Source: Hyphomicrobiales bacterium (GTDB taxonomy: Bacteria > Pseudomonadota > Alphaproteobacteria > Rhizobiales > Xanthobacteraceae). From it: a DNA stretch of 64,000 nt. The notes under the pieces were generated by a model. It did not search any database, was not told the origin of the DNA, and was given only the letters and a program-made list of their open reading frames with translations. Positions 46,152 to 56,544 of the stretch are shown here, one piece after another (position 1 is the first letter of the stretch; each line of letters starts with the position of its first letter). The stretch lies in contig JADJPN010000003.1 of the NCBI GenBank assembly GCA_016713235.1, positions 372,001 through 436,000 on the forward strand, read 5' to 3'. The translations under genes and the position numbers were made by a program.

Positions 46152-46759
46152 AACTGCGCGCTGCCGGCGACCGCTTTCGCAAGCAGGTTCGTGTATTCGA
46201 CACGCGACATCTCGACCGCGCCCATGCTTTCAAGATGGTCGGTGATGAATTGTGCATCGAGCAGCTTGAATCCGCCGGCCTTCAGCCGCGCAACGAGATG
46301 AACGAGCGCAACCTTCGACGCATCGCGCTCGAAATGAAACATGCTCTCGCCGAAAAAAGCGGCGCCGATCTTCACGCCATAGAGCCCGCCGACGAGCCGG
46401 CCATCACGCCACGCTTCGACGGTGTGGCATTGGCGGCGGTCGAATAGCGCACGGTAAAGCTTGCGGATGCGCTTGTTGATCCAGGTCGAGTCGCGGCCCG
46501 CCGCTGGCGCGGCGCAGGCGTCGATCACCGCGTCGAAATCGCGATCGACATGCACTTCGAATTTATTGGAGCGGATCGTCCGCGCGAGACGGCGCGAGAC
46601 ATGCAGTCCGTCGAGCGGGATGACGCCGCGCCGTTCCGGTTCCACCCAGAACAGGGAAGGATCGTCCGCGCTTTCCGACATTGGAAAAATGCCGACCGAG
46701 TAGGCCTTGATCAGGACTTCGGGCGTGATTTCGACGCGGTTCTCGTCGTGGCGGGTCAC
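46082..46759 (-). CDS. aat: Leucyl/phenylalanyl-tRNA-protein transferase
   Basis: 225 residues. Aat adds Leu or Phe to N-terminal Arg/Lys, marking proteins for ClpSAP degradation. Conserved stretches: AYSVGIFPMSES, FWVEPERRGVIPLDGLHVSRRL, RDSTWINKRI, HTVEAWRDGRLVGGLYGV, FFGESMFH and LDAQFITDHLESMGA. The convergent overlap with the DUF2155 gene is conserved in related genomes as far as I know. Confidence 0.94.
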   Translation of the reverse strand: MTRHDENRVEITPEVLIKAYSVGIFPMSESADDPSLFWVEPERRGVIPLDGLHVSRRLARTIRSNKFEVHVDRDFDAVIDACAAPAAGRDSTWINKRIRKLYRALFDRRQCHTVEAWRDGRLVGGLYGVKIGAAFFGESMFHFERDASKVALVHLVARLKAGGFKLLDAQFITDHLESMGAVEMSRVEYTNLLAKAVAGSAQFYCWPSDGVIDGGVVLQSISQTS

Positions 46760-46855
46760 GGTTGATCGCTCTGGCTGCCGGACTTCACATTATCGTAAGT
46801 CCGCCTTGGCCGGTAATAAGACGTGCTAGATTGCGGCGCCAGTAGGGAGAACCTT

Positions 46856-47395
46856 ATGTCCAGGATCGTTTCGTGTTTCGCGTTTGCATTTTTCGCGTTG
46901 CTTCTGGTCGTGCCGCAAAGCAGCGCGCAAACTCGATGGCAGGAGACGACCGCCTCGGATGGTTCTTTCAGCTTTGCGGTGCCTGCGACGCCGAAAGAGG
47001 AGCGGAGGTCGGGCGTCCATTATGACCTGCCGTCGGAAAGCCTGATCTTCATCGCGAAGACGCCGCGGCTCGCTTTTATCTTCGCCGGCCGCACGAAGTA
47101 TCACGAGAACGCTGCCGTTCCTGCGCGCGGCGAATTGCAAGCCAACGCCGACAATTTCGCAAAATCGGTCGACGGCAAGCTGACCACGCAGCGGTTCTTC
47201 ACATGGTCGGGGAGCGGTGGCGATTCCTTCGAGGCGCACGAGTCGATCATCGCGGGCGATCGCGGTACTTTTCGCCAGCTTTATGTGATCGACGGCAAGA
47301 CGGTGTACGGCGTGATCGCGGGTCCCCTGAACCCCGACAACGAAGCCGACATCGACCGCTTTTTCGGAACGCTGAAGATCAACAAGAAGCGCTAG
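46856..47395 (+). CDS. Secreted protein of unknown function
   Basis: 179 residues from ATG 46856, with a signal peptide (MSRIVSCFAFAFFALLLVVPQSSA). The mature part is beta-rich with SDGSFSFAVPATPKEE and ends FFGTLKINKKR. It resembles lipoprotein-like or PsbP-like small domains only in general pattern. Convergent with accC, overlapping by 4 nt. Confidence 0.75.
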   Translation: MSRIVSCFAFAFFALLLVVPQSSAQTRWQETTASDGSFSFAVPATPKEERRSGVHYDLPSESLIFIAKTPRLAFIFAGRTKYHENAAVPARGELQANADNFAKSVDGKLTTQRFFTWSGSGGDSFEAHESIIAGDRGTFRQLYVIDGKTVYGVIAGPLNPDNEADIDRFFGTLKINKKR

Positions 47396-48732
47396 GTCTT
47401 CTCGGCGAGAAACCGCTCGAGCCAGTGAATGTCGTAGTCGCCGTTCTGAATGTCCGGGTTGCGCACCAGCGTGCGGAACAAGGGCAACGTCGTCTTCACG
47501 CCATCGACCACGAATTCGTCGAGTGCGCGGCGCAGCCGCATCATGCACTCGTTGCGGGTCTTGCCGTGCACGATCAATTTTCCGATCAGCGAGTCGTAAT
47601 GCGGCGGAATGCGATAGCCGCCGTAAACGGCTGAATCGACGCGCACGCCGAGGCCGCCCGGCGCAAAGTAATATTTGATGTTGCCGGGCGAGGGCGCGAA
47701 GGTGAGCGGGTCTTCGGCGTTGACGCGGCATTCGATGGCGTGGCCGCTGAACTGCACGTCTTCCTGCTTGATCGAAAGCGATGCGCCGGACGCGATGCGG
47801 ATCTGCTCGCCGACGAGATCGAGCCCGGTGATCATCTCGGTCACCGGATGTTCGACCTGAATGCGCGTGTTCATTTCGATGAAGAAGAACTCGCCGTTCT
47901 CGTAGAGGAACTCGATGGTGCCGGCGCCGGAGTATTTCAGCTCCCGCATCGCCTTGGCGCAGACTTCACCGATCTGGCTGCGCATCTCGAAATTGAGCGC
48001 GGGCGAGGGCGATTCTTCCAGCACCTTCTGGTGGCGGCGCTGCAACGAGCAGTCGCGTTCGCCGAGATGGATGGCGTTCCCGTTGCCGTCGCCGAGGATC
48101 TGGATTTCGATGTGGCGCGGCTTTCGAGATAGCGCTCGAGATAGACCGCGTCGTCGCCGAACGCGGCTTTGGCTTCCGCCCGCGCGGAAGAAAGCGCTTC
48201 GGACAGCGAGGCTTCGTCACGCGCGACTTTCATGCCGCGCCCGCCGCCGCCTGCGGTTGCCTTCACGAGGAGCGGAAAGCCGATTTCCTTGCCGACGCGC
48301 ATGGCTTCTTCATAGGAAGTCACGCCGCCTTCGGAGCCCGGCACGACCGGAATGCCGAGGCGCTTCGCAGTGCGCTTGGCCTCGATCTTGTCGCCCATGA
48401 TGCGGATGTGCTCGGCCTTGGGACCGACGAAGCCGATGCCGTGCTCGGCGAGAATTTCCGCGAAGCGCGTTCTCCGACAGGAAGCCGTAGCCCGGATGCA
48501 CCGCGTCGGCGCCGGTGATCTCGCAAGCGGCGATCAGCGCCGGAATGTTGAGATAGCTGTCGCGCGCCGGCGGCGGGCCGATGCAGACACTTTCGTCAGC
48601 CAGCTTCACATGCATCGCGTCGGCGTCTGCGGTGGAATGCACCGCGACAGTGGCGATACCGAGTTCCTTGCACGCGCGTAAAATGCGCAGCGCAATCTCG
48701 CCGCGGTTCGCAATCAGGACCTTGTCGAACAT
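47392..48732 (-). CDS. accC: Acetyl-CoA carboxylase biotin carboxylase subunit (frameshifted near 48123 and 48466)
   Basis: Carboxylates the biotin on AccB with ATP and bicarbonate, the first step of fatty-acid synthesis. N-terminus MFDKVLIANRGEIALRILRA; glycine-rich ATP loop TAGGGGRGMK; catalytic Glu/Arg in FIEMNTRIQVEHPVTE. Two breaks: a CG dinucleotide is missing at about 48464-48469 (AACGCGCTTC for AACGCGCGCTTC) and one A at 48122-48124 (GAAAGCC for GAAAAGCC, giving YLEKPRHIEIQ). The corrected length is 447 residues, exactly as in homologues. Transcribed from accB, 8 nt upstream. Confidence 0.94.
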
Positions 48733-48740
48733 CGCGCGGT

Positions 48741-49196
48741 TTACTCGACGACTACGAGCGGTTGGCCAAATTCGACCGGCATGCCGTCTTCGATCAGAAC
48801 ATGCGTGACCTTGCCGGACTTGGTCGCCGGGATTGCGTTCATGGTCTTCATCGCTTCGACGATGAGCAAAGTCTGGCCTTCCTTCACGCTGTCGCCGACA
48901 TCGACGAAGGGACGCGCGCCCGGCTCCGGCGAGCGATAGGCGGTGCCGACCATCGGCGACGTGACCGCGCCGGGATGATTGCTGAAATTGGTTTCGCTCG
49001 CTTCGACGGAAGCGGCGGGGCGGGGGGCAGCGGCAACGGCCGCGACCGGCGCGGCCGCGACTGCGGTTGCGCCGCGCGAGACGCGCACGCGCTGCGAGCC
49101 GTTCTGCACTTCGATTTCGGTCAGGCCGGTTTCGTTCAGCAACTCCGCGAGATTGCGAACAAGGGAGGGATCGACCTGTATTTTTCTACCAAACAT
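48741..49196 (-). CDS. accB: Biotin carboxyl carrier protein
   Basis: 151 residues. The biotinyl Lys is in VEAMKTMNAIP (AMKM-type motif). An Ala/Pro-rich hinge separates it from the N-terminal helix (VRNLAELLNETGLTEIEV). accB-accC form an operon with aroQ, 29 nt upstream. Confidence 0.96.
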   Translation of the reverse strand: MFGRKIQVDPSLVRNLAELLNETGLTEIEVQNGSQRVRVSRGATAVAAAPVAAVAAAPRPAASVEASETNFSNHPGAVTSPMVGTAYRSPEPGARPFVDVGDSVKEGQTLLIVEAMKTMNAIPATKSGKVTHVLIEDGMPVEFGQPLVVVE

Positions 49197-49225
49197 TTTT
49201 TCTTATCCGTTTTTCTTCAGGCGAG

Positions 49226-49663
49226 TTACGCGCCGAGCGCGCTCGCAAGTCCGTCGATGGCAAGCTCGTAGCCTTTCGGCCCGAACCCGCAGATGACACC
49301 GCGCGCGACCGGCGACACATAGGAGTGATGCCGGAATTCCTCGCGCGCGAAGATATTCGAGAGATGAACTTCGACGACCGGAATGCCGATCGCGCGGATC
49401 GCGTCCTGCAACGCAATCGAAGTATGGGTATAGGCGCCGGGATTGATCGCCACGCCGGCGGCTTTCGTCTTCGCTTCGTGCAGCCAGTCGACGAGTTCGC
49501 CTTCATGGTTGGTCTGGCGGAAGACGACGTCATGGCCGTGGCGCTTCGCGGCAGCCGCGCAGAGCTTCTCGATGTCGGCGAGCGTCAGCGAACCGTAGAC
49601 AGCGGTTTCCCGGCTGCCGAGCAGGTTCAGGTTCGGCCCGTTCAGGACATAGACGGTCGCCAT
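49226..49663 (-). CDS. aroQ: Type II 3-dehydroquinate dehydratase
   Basis: 145 residues. Shikimate-pathway enzyme converting 3-dehydroquinate to 3-dehydroshikimate. Motifs: LNGPNLNLLGSRE (catalytic loop), QTNHEGELVDWLHEA, INPGAYTHTSIALQDA and VHLSNIFAREEFRHHSY (catalytic His region). It heads the aroQ-accB-accC operon. Confidence 0.96.
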   Translation of the reverse strand: MATVYVLNGPNLNLLGSRETAVYGSLTLADIEKLCAAAAKRHGHDVVFRQTNHEGELVDWLHEAKTKAAGVAINPGAYTHTSIALQDAIRAIGIPVVEVHLSNIFAREEFRHHSYVSPVARGVICGFGPKGYELAIDGLASALGA

Positions 49664-49779
49664 CGGTCTCTCTTGGCCAGCGTAGAGAAGGGAAGTTCGG
49701 CCGACGCGACGTAAGGCAGCGCGGGCGGCTTTTTATAGAGAGCGCGGGCGGCGAGGGAAAGTCTTAGCCAAGTCTTTGA

Positions 49780-50550
49780 TTAATTTGGGCAATTGACCTT
49801 GCCGCATTTGCGGACCGCAGCAATGGCGACAGCCAGCCGGTCATGCGGCAGGGCGCCGGGAATCAGTTCGTCCCCGAGCACGTAGCTTGGGGTGCCCGAG
49901 ATCGCCAGCGCCTTGGCGAGTTCCTGCACGCCATGCAGCGTCGCATCGACCTCCGGATTGGAGACGTCCTTCTTGATCCGCTCGATATCGAGGCCGGCGG
50001 TCTTCGCGGCGGCGAGCGCCTGCGCGCCGTTCGCCTCACCCTTGGCGCTCATGAGTGCGCGGTGGAAGGCCCAGTATTTCGAGGGGTCCTGCATGCGGAC
50101 AGCGACCGCGACCCGCGCCGCTTCGACCGAACCTTCGCTCAGGATCGGCAATTCCTTGAGCACGATCTTCAGGTTGGGGTCGGACTTCAGCAATTCGGCG
50201 ACATCGTTGACCGCGCGTTTGCAGTAGCCGCAGTTGTAATCGAAAAATTCGACCAGCGTGACGTTGCCTTTGGGGTTGCCGAGCACGACGTCGCGCGGGG
50301 ACTCAAAAATGTCCTTCTTGTAGGACTGAAGCGCCTTGGTGCGCGCGGTGGTTTCCGCCATCTCCTGCTTCTTGCGAAGCTCCATGATGGCTTCCTGAAT
50401 GATTTCCGGGTTCTTCAGGAGATATTCGCGGACGATCTTTTCGATATCCTCTTTGCTTTGCTGTGCGTTCGCAGCACTCGCACCGGCAAAGAGCATGATG
50501 CCGGCGGCGGCAATCGCAGGAAGTGTGCGCAGGAGGGAAAACGTCGGCAT
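49780..50550 (-). CDS. DsbA-family thiol:disulfide oxidoreductase (ScsC-like)
   Basis: 256 residues with a signal peptide (AIAAAGIMLFAGASAANAQ). An N-terminal helical region (EKIVREYLLKNPEIIQEAIMELRKKQ) resembles the multimerisation segment of ScsC/Com1 proteins. The thioredoxin fold has the active site FFDYNCGYCKR and the cis-Pro loop SGTPSYVLG. The C-terminal pair RKCGKVNC may be a second disulfide. It works in the periplasm in oxidative folding or disulfide isomerisation. The M48 protease gene lies 24 nt upstream. Confidence 0.92.
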   Translation of the reverse strand: MPTFSLLRTLPAIAAAGIMLFAGASAANAQQSKEDIEKIVREYLLKNPEIIQEAIMELRKKQEMAETTARTKALQSYKKDIFESPRDVVLGNPKGNVTLVEFFDYNCGYCKRAVNDVAELLKSDPNLKIVLKELPILSEGSVEAARVAVAVRMQDPSKYWAFHRALMSAKGEANGAQALAAAKTAGLDIERIKKDVSNPEVDATLHGVQELAKALAISGTPSYVLGDELIPGALPHDRLAVAIAAVRKCGKVNCPN

Positions 50551-50574
50551 GAAAGTCTCCGGTGATTGCGCGGG

Positions 50575-52008
50575 TCAGCGCTGATTTATTTTCGGCACTT
50601 GGAACTTAAGGATGTCGTCGGCTCTTAACCAGCCGGGCGAACCGACCTTGAAGGTTCTTTGCGCGCGGGTAGCTAACGTCTTTGCCGCTTTGAAGTCGGC
50701 GTCGTTGAAGGCGGCATAGGCCGCCGAGAGGTCGGCGTTCGCGCGATCGCCCGCGCGGGCATAGGCGGTCGCAAGCGTGCGGTGCGCGAAAGCGACGTTC
50801 GGTTCGCGCTGAAGCGCGAAGCGCAACTCACGGATCGCTTCCTCGGCGTCTTCCTTGCTGCCGCCTTGCACCAGCGCCTGACCCAGCATCATCCGGATCA
50901 GCGGCGTGCCCTTGGAGAGCTCTACCGCGCGGCGCAGCGGCGGAATCGCTTCGCGTGCGCGGCCGGACTCGAGGAGCACCTGGCCCTTCAACTCGTGGAA
51001 GTAGGGGTTGTTCGGCTGCTGCGCGATCAATGCATCGACCTGGCGGATCGCGGCGCCGACATTGCTCCAGCGGTACGACGACATCGCGCGCGCATACTGC
51101 GCGGGAAGCGAATTGTTCGAAGGCGCATAGCGGCGCGCAAGCGCGTCGGGCTTTTCGAAGTAGCCCGCGATCTTCGCGCGCATCATGTCGTGGCGGAACT
51201 GAAGGTCGGCCGAGTCTTTCTTGTTATAATGTGGGCTGGCCTGCGCGAGCCTCTCCAGCAGTGCGATACGGTTCGTCGCGGTCGGATGCGAGAGCAAATA
51301 CGGATCGACCTGCTGCGTCAGAAACAACTGTTGCTGCTGAAAGCGGCCGAAAGTCTCGATCATGCCGCGCGCGGACTGTCCCGTAGCATTGAGATACGTG
51401 ATCGCGGCGCGGTCGGCGGCTTCTTCCTGTCCACGCTGATAGGAGAGCAGCGTGCGGCGGATCACTTCCTGCGGCGCCATGATTACGCCGGGAGCCGCTT
51501 CGCCAAGCCCGCGCGCGTTGGTCGCGGCACCCGCGCCGAGCGCGGCGGCGCCCAGGATCATCGCGATGATCGCGGCCGTCTGCGCGGAGGCAAGCTGGTC
51601 GCGGATGCGTGCGAGATGCCCGCCCGCGATGTGGCCGGTTTCGTGCGCGAGCACGCCGATGATCTGGTTCGGCGTGGTCGATTCATAGAGCGCGCCGTAG
51701 TTCACGAAGATGCGGCGGCCGTCGGCGACGAAGGCGTTGAATTCGCGGCTGTTGATGATGACGACTTCGATGTTCTGCTGCGAGAGGCGAGCGGCTTTGA
51801 GGATCGGCCGCGTGTAGTCGCGCAGCAGCTCTTCGCTTTCGGCGTCACGCAGGACGGGGAGGCGGCCTTGTTGTGCGAGCGCCTGGCCGGCATGCGTAAA
51901 GAGGATTGCCGCGGTCGCAAGCGCCGCAACGCCGCGCTTCGCCACGCTGAATCCGCTGCGCGCTGGCAGGGTTCGAGCCGTCCTGCTAGCTGTCGTGTGT
52001 CCGTGCAT
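50575..52008 (-). CDS. M48-family periplasmic metalloprotease with TPR domain (BepA-like)
   Basis: About 477 residues from ATG 52008; ATG 52020 is 4 codons further out. A signal peptide-like helix (RGVAALATAAILFTHAGQALA) leads to the peptidase with the zinc site LAHETGHIAGG (HExxH) and the downstream Glu in EEAADRAAITYL. The C-terminal half has TPR repeats (YFHELKGQVLLESGRAREAI). BepA-type proteins chaperone or degrade outer-membrane proteins, consistent with an adjacent DsbA partner. Convergent genes are absent; the divergent aminotransferase begins 139 bp away. Confidence 0.9.
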   Translation of the reverse strand: MHGHTTASRTARTLPARSGFSVAKRGVAALATAAILFTHAGQALAQQGRLPVLRDAESEELLRDYTRPILKAARLSQQNIEVVIINSREFNAFVADGRRIFVNYGALYESTTPNQIIGVLAHETGHIAGGHLARIRDQLASAQTAAIIAMILGAAALGAGAATNARGLGEAAPGVIMAPQEVIRRTLLSYQRGQEEAADRAAITYLNATGQSARGMIETFGRFQQQQLFLTQQVDPYLLSHPTATNRIALLERLAQASPHYNKKDSADLQFRHDMMRAKIAGYFEKPDALARRYAPSNNSLPAQYARAMSSYRWSNVGAAIRQVDALIAQQPNNPYFHELKGQVLLESGRAREAIPPLRRAVELSKGTPLIRMMLGQALVQGGSKEDAEEAIRELRFALQREPNVAFAHRTLATAYARAGDRANADLSAAYAAFNDADFKAAKTLATRAQRTFKVGSPGWLRADDILKFQVPKINQR

Positions 52009-52147
52009 CGGTGAAATCAAAGCATTCCAATCGGGAAGGCCGGGATACGGGAATACGGTCGCGGAACCGGCGGGTCAACGCCAAGGAACGCACCGAATGA
52101 GGCGATAGCGGGGCATCCGGCCCTCGCCGAGGCGGAAGGAAGTGGGC

Positions 52148-53329
52148 ATGGACCGAAAGTCGCGCGCACGGGCGCTGTTGATGCCATCGGCACGCAGCGA
52201 CGTCCCGCCCTTCATGGTCATGGACGTGATGGAACACGCGGCCCGGATCGAGGCCGCGGGTGGCCGCGTGATTCACATGGAGGTGGGCCAGCCCGCCGCA
52301 AACGCTCCTGCGACCGCGATTGCAGCCGCCAAGGCCGCGCTGGATGTGGGCCGGATTGGCTACACCACCGCGCTCGGCTTACCGCCGCTTCGCAATCGCA
52401 TCTCGCGCTACTATCAGGAGCAGCACGGGATCGAGGTCGATCCCGCGCGCATCGTGGTGACGACCGGCTCCTCGGGCGGATTCATTCTCGCATTTCTTTC
52501 GCTGTTCGAACCGGGCGACCGGGTTGCGATGGCGTCTCCGGGCTATCCGCCGTACCGGAATATTCTGCGCGTGCTCGGCTGCGTGCCGGTCGAGATCGAA
52601 ATTTCCGGGGGCGACCGCTGGGCGATCACGAAAGAAGCACTGCTTGCCGAACACGCGAAGCAACCGCTCGCAGGCGTGATCGTGGCGTCGCCCGCGAACC
52701 CGACCGGGACCATGATCCCGCCCGAGCAATTGAAGGAACTGATCGGAGCCTGCGAAGGGGCGGGCATTCGCTTCATCTCCGACGAGATTTATCACGGCCT
52801 CGAATATGCGTTCGTCGGCGAGACCGCTGCGAAGTTCTCGGACGATGTTTTCGTCATCAACTCGTTCTCGAAATATTTCTGCATGACCGGCTGGCGCGTG
52901 GGCTGGATGGTGATGCCGGAGGCGTTCATCCGTTCAGTCGAGCGGCTCCAGCAGAATTTCGCGATCTCGGTGCCGACGCTTTCGCAGATCGCAGCCGAAG
53001 CCGCGTTCGACGGGCGCGCGGAGATGGACGCGATCAAGCGCGGCTATGAAGAGAACCGCCGCATCCTGATCGAAGGCCTGCCGAAGGCGGGGCTCGACGA
53101 TTTCCTTCCCGCCGATGGCGCGTTTTATCTTTATGCGAATGTCGGCCGCTTCACGAACGACAGTCTCGCCTTCGCGAAGAAGATGCTGGACGAGGCGGGC
53201 GTCGCCGCGACGTCGGGCGTGGACTTCGACACCGCGCGAGGGAGCCATTATCTGCGCTTCTGCTACGCCGGCTCGACCGCCGAGATGCACGAGGCGGTGG
53301 AGCGGATCGGCGGCTGGCTGAAGCGTTAG
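52148..53329 (+). CDS. PLP-dependent class I/II aminotransferase
   Basis: 393 residues from ATG 52148, preceded by an AG-rich ribosome-binding site; GTG 52142 is also possible. The PLP Lys is in INSFSKYFCMTGWRVGW. Other fold-type I marks: VTTGSSGGFILAF, SPANPTGTMI, DEIYHGLEY and LRFCYAGS. The substrate is probably an aromatic or branched amino acid, or aspartate; it cannot be narrowed further. Confidence 0.9.
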   Translation: MDRKSRARALLMPSARSDVPPFMVMDVMEHAARIEAAGGRVIHMEVGQPAANAPATAIAAAKAALDVGRIGYTTALGLPPLRNRISRYYQEQHGIEVDPARIVVTTGSSGGFILAFLSLFEPGDRVAMASPGYPPYRNILRVLGCVPVEIEISGGDRWAITKEALLAEHAKQPLAGVIVASPANPTGTMIPPEQLKELIGACEGAGIRFISDEIYHGLEYAFVGETAAKFSDDVFVINSFSKYFCMTGWRVGWMVMPEAFIRSVERLQQNFAISVPTLSQIAAEAAFDGRAEMDAIKRGYEENRRILIEGLPKAGLDDFLPADGAFYLYANVGRFTNDSLAFAKKMLDEAGVAATSGVDFDTARGSHYLRFCYAGSTAEMHEAVERIGGWLKR

Positions 53330-55895
53330 AGTACGAAGTCCGCCCCGCTCCACGAAATCGTGTGCGCCGTGTTCAGCACGTCGATCGCGAAGTCCGCTCT
53401 ATTGTCGCCATTGGTATCGGCTTCGACGGTGTAACCGGAAGCCGTCGTAAGGACACGCAGCGCGCCGGCGGTGGAATTGAACGCGATGTTCTCGCCAATG
53501 TAGCTGAACTGTTGAATGCCACTTGTGACGGAATCGGCGTCGACGAGCGACAGATTGATCAGATCGACGCCGTCCTGGAAATCGAAGATGGTGTCGCGCT
53601 GGGCTTTCTTCGGGCCGCTTTCGGACGTGAAACGGTATGTGAAGTTGTCACTGTCGGCTCCGCCGAAGATCGCGTCGGCGCCTGCGCCGCCGACTAGCGA
53701 ATCCGCGCCGTCTCCGCCGTCCAGCGTGTCGTTGCCGCCATAGCCGAACAAGGCGTCGCTTCCGCCAAGGCCGCGGAGAACGTTGACCGCGTTATTGCCG
53801 AAGATGCCGTCGCCCGTTTCGCGGCCGGTGACATTTTCGAAATTATAGGCTTTGTCGTTGCCGACGCCGCCCGAAGCGGAGTTCGCGGTAACCGTTCCGA
53901 GGCTGGAAATTCCATCCTCGTTGTGATCGACGGTATCGATGTTGATGACGAGTGGACCACCAGTGCTGCCGATGCCGCCGCTGGGAGTGTAATAGTCGTC
54001 AAGGTAGGTATCGTTGCCGCTGCCGCCATCGATGGTGTCTCCCGTGCCGTCGCCGTAGGTCGATGGATTCGCGTAATAGGTGTCATTGCCGCCGCCGAGG
54101 GATACGAAATCGGTGCCGCCGCCCTCTGCGACGACGTCCGCGAAGTTGCCTCCGGTGTATCTGTTCTCACCTTCTCCGAGTAGTACGAACCCCAGAATCT
54201 TGCCCTTGTTGACCACGACATCCGCGCCGTCGCCGCCCCAGAGCTCGCCGATCGTTCCGGTGTTGGTCAGGGTGTTGGCGCCGTCGCCAAGAATGACTTC
54301 GTATGCCGTTCCCGCATTGGTGACCTTGTCGTCGCCCGCGCCCATATTGAGCTGGGCGGCTGTCGCGCCTCTTTGTTGTGTGACAACGTTATTGCCATCG
54401 CCGAGATAGACGGCGCCGCTGATGAAGTTGCGGCTTGAGAACTTGTCGTCGCCGGAGCCGAAGAATACGGTGCCGTCGATCGTGCCGGTGTTGTTCAGCG
54501 TATTGGCGCCATCGCTGAAATCAATGTCGCCCGTGATCGTCCTCGAGTTGGTCAGCTTATCGGCGGCGCCGCCGAATGTGATGTTGCCGGAGATCGTGCC
54601 GGAATTCACGAGGCTGTTGAGGCCGTCGTCGAGGTTGATATTTCCTGTGATCGTCTTCGTGTTCGTGAAGATATCCGCGCCGCTGCTGGCGGAAATCAGC
54701 GCGGCATTGATCGTGCCGCTGTTGGCGAAGACGTTGTCGCCATTGGCGAGATGGACGTCGCCGTTGATGGTGCCGGTGTTCTTGAAGATGTCCTTGAGAA
54801 GCCCAGTCCAACCTGAAGGGTCGCGGTGATGTTGCCGCTGTTCGTAAAGACGTTTTCGCCTCGGTTGAGCGTGATCGTGGGGGCGACGATGGTCCCGCTA
54901 TTCGTGAACTTGTCGTTGCCGTCGCTGGCGCCGATCGCCGCGGATGTATTGATCGAGCCGCTGTTGGTGAAGACGTTGTTTCCGATCCCGAGCTCGATGG
55001 TGGCGGTCGTCATCGTGCCGGAGTTGGTGAAAGCGTCGTTGCCGTCCCCGAGATCGATGTTGCCTGACGTTATCGTGCCGGAGTTCGTGAACTTGTCGGC
55101 ACCCGTACCGGTGACGACGCTGCTCGCAGAACCGGTCTTAAGAATGGTGATCGAGTTGGAGCCGTCGCCCAGCGTTATGTTGCCGGCAGCACCGGCAATG
55201 GAGACGATATCGTTGCCGCTTCCGGCGACCAGATCGTCGACGAACGAATTCGTTCCCGCGCTATACTTGTTGTTGCCGTCGCCGAAAGTTATGACGCCGC
55301 CGATGAAACCGTTGTTGGTTATTGTGTCGTTGCCGACACCGGCAACAATACTGTTTTCGATCCGGCCGGTATTCTTGATGTTGTTGTTGCCGTTCGCCAT
55401 TTTGATGGTGCCGCCGATCGCTCCGGAATTGGTGATCGTGCTGTCGACAATCGAGTCTCCCGCGTTCTGATTGTTGGTGAAAATCGTTCCGGTATTGACG
55501 ATGGCGTGCTTGGTGCCGCCATCGAAACGAATGGCTGCGTCCCCGCTGATCATGCCGGCATTCTTGATCGTGCCGTCGTTCTCCATGCGGATAGCACTGC
55601 TATTGAGGCTGCCGACTTCGCCGCTCGCGCCAACGGTGATGGTCGAGTTCGATTTGTTGCCGGCCATCAGGTGAATGCCGTACTGGTGCTGCGAGAAGAT
55701 GCTGCCGTTGACGTTGACCCGCCACGCACCGTCAGGGTCCAGGAGCGCCGCGGTCGATCCGAGTGCGGTGGCAACGATATATGCGCCTTCGTCGACGGTA
55801 AGGGTGTCGGCGCTGGTCGTGCTGCCGTTGAAAGCCGGCGTGTTCATGGTGTCGGAGAAGATGCTGGTTAGATCGGTGATCTTTGTCGTTGCCAT
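53326..55895 (-). CDS. RTX-type secreted protein with about 20-residue repeats (frameshifted near 54800)
   Basis: Starts at ATG 55895 (MATTKITDLTSIFSD) with no signal peptide. From about residue 100 to 600 it is built of repeats close to FTNSGTITSGNIDLGDGNDA, with Asn/Gly/Thr turns, predicting a beta-helix. The C-terminal 250 residues have RTX nonapeptides (GGDGADSLVGGAGADAIFGGADSDNF) and a terminal segment (FDFQDGVDLINLSLVD, DTNGDNRADFAIDV) typical of type I secretion substrates. A missing base at about 54797-54803 breaks the frame; corrected, it is 856 residues. No T1SS genes are in the window. It was probably secreted to the surface or medium as an adhesin or matrix protein (inference). 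Confidence 0.85.
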
Positions 55896-56005
55896 GGCTG
55901 CCTCCTGGATCGAGGCATGATACGCCCGGCGCGGGGTATGGATAGCGATGCGGAGCTTCTTTTTGCTGCCGTGATCTTCGCGCGTATGCAGGCGTGCAAA
56001 GAAGA

Positions 56006-56030
56006 ACGCCGCGCATCATGCGCGGCGTTT
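56006..56030 (-). terminator. Terminator after the SH3 protein gene
   Basis: Perfect 10-bp stem (ACGCCGCGCA / TGCGCGGCGT) with a 3-base loop, in the 158-bp gap between the two minus-strand genes. TTCTTCTTT follows on the minus side and TTTCGTTTTC on the plus side. Confidence 0.78.
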
Positions 56031-56053
56031 CGTTTTCAAGTTCCGTGTGTGGC

Positions 56054-56419
56054 TTACCAGTTACGGTAATAGCGATACGGACGATAGGGGCGGTAATACG
56101 GATTGTAGTAACGGCGCGGTCCGTAATAGACCGGCGGCGCGGGGCGATAGACTGCCGGCGGCGGGCCAAAGCCATCGAGATAAGCCTGGCTCGAGAATCC
56201 GCGCAGCGGACCCCAGGAGATTTCGCACCAACCCTGGAAGCAGCGGCCAACATCCGCGTTCGAGCCGCCACGAATGACGCCGACCGACGGATAACCGGTG
56301 CCCGGGCCGGTGCGCACATTGAGATCGGCGGTGACAAGCACCGGCCGCGCTTCAGCTGCAGCGGATAGTCCAAGCACCATCACGGCTGCCGCGATTGAAC
56401 TCTTCACGATGGACCTCAT
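56054..56419 (-). CDS. SH3b-domain periplasmic protein
   Basis: 121 residues from ATG 56419 (MRSIVKSSIAAAVMVLG), with a signal peptide cleaved near ARA. The mature part is one bacterial SH3 domain (LVTADLNVRTGPGTGYPSVGVIRGGSN, CFQGWCEISWG) with two Cys, followed by a Tyr/Pro/Arg tail (PYYRPYRPYRYYRNW). These proteins often bind envelope components. The frame is open upstream to 56557 but that part does not look like a leader peptide. Confidence 0.85.
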   Translation of the reverse strand: MRSIVKSSIAAAVMVLGLSAAAEARPVLVTADLNVRTGPGTGYPSVGVIRGGSNADVGRCFQGWCEISWGPLRGFSSQAYLDGFGPPPAVYRPAPPVYYGPRRYYNPYYRPYRPYRYYRNW

Positions 56420-56544
56420 GTCCTGCACTCTCTTTGCTACTGCCGCGGGAGATATCATACGCAACAAGCCCGCTGGAACGGTAGAAGTTTCAGCGGGCTC
56501 TGTGGCTTTGAAATGGCGTCTAGATGAACGCGAGCTAAACGATT

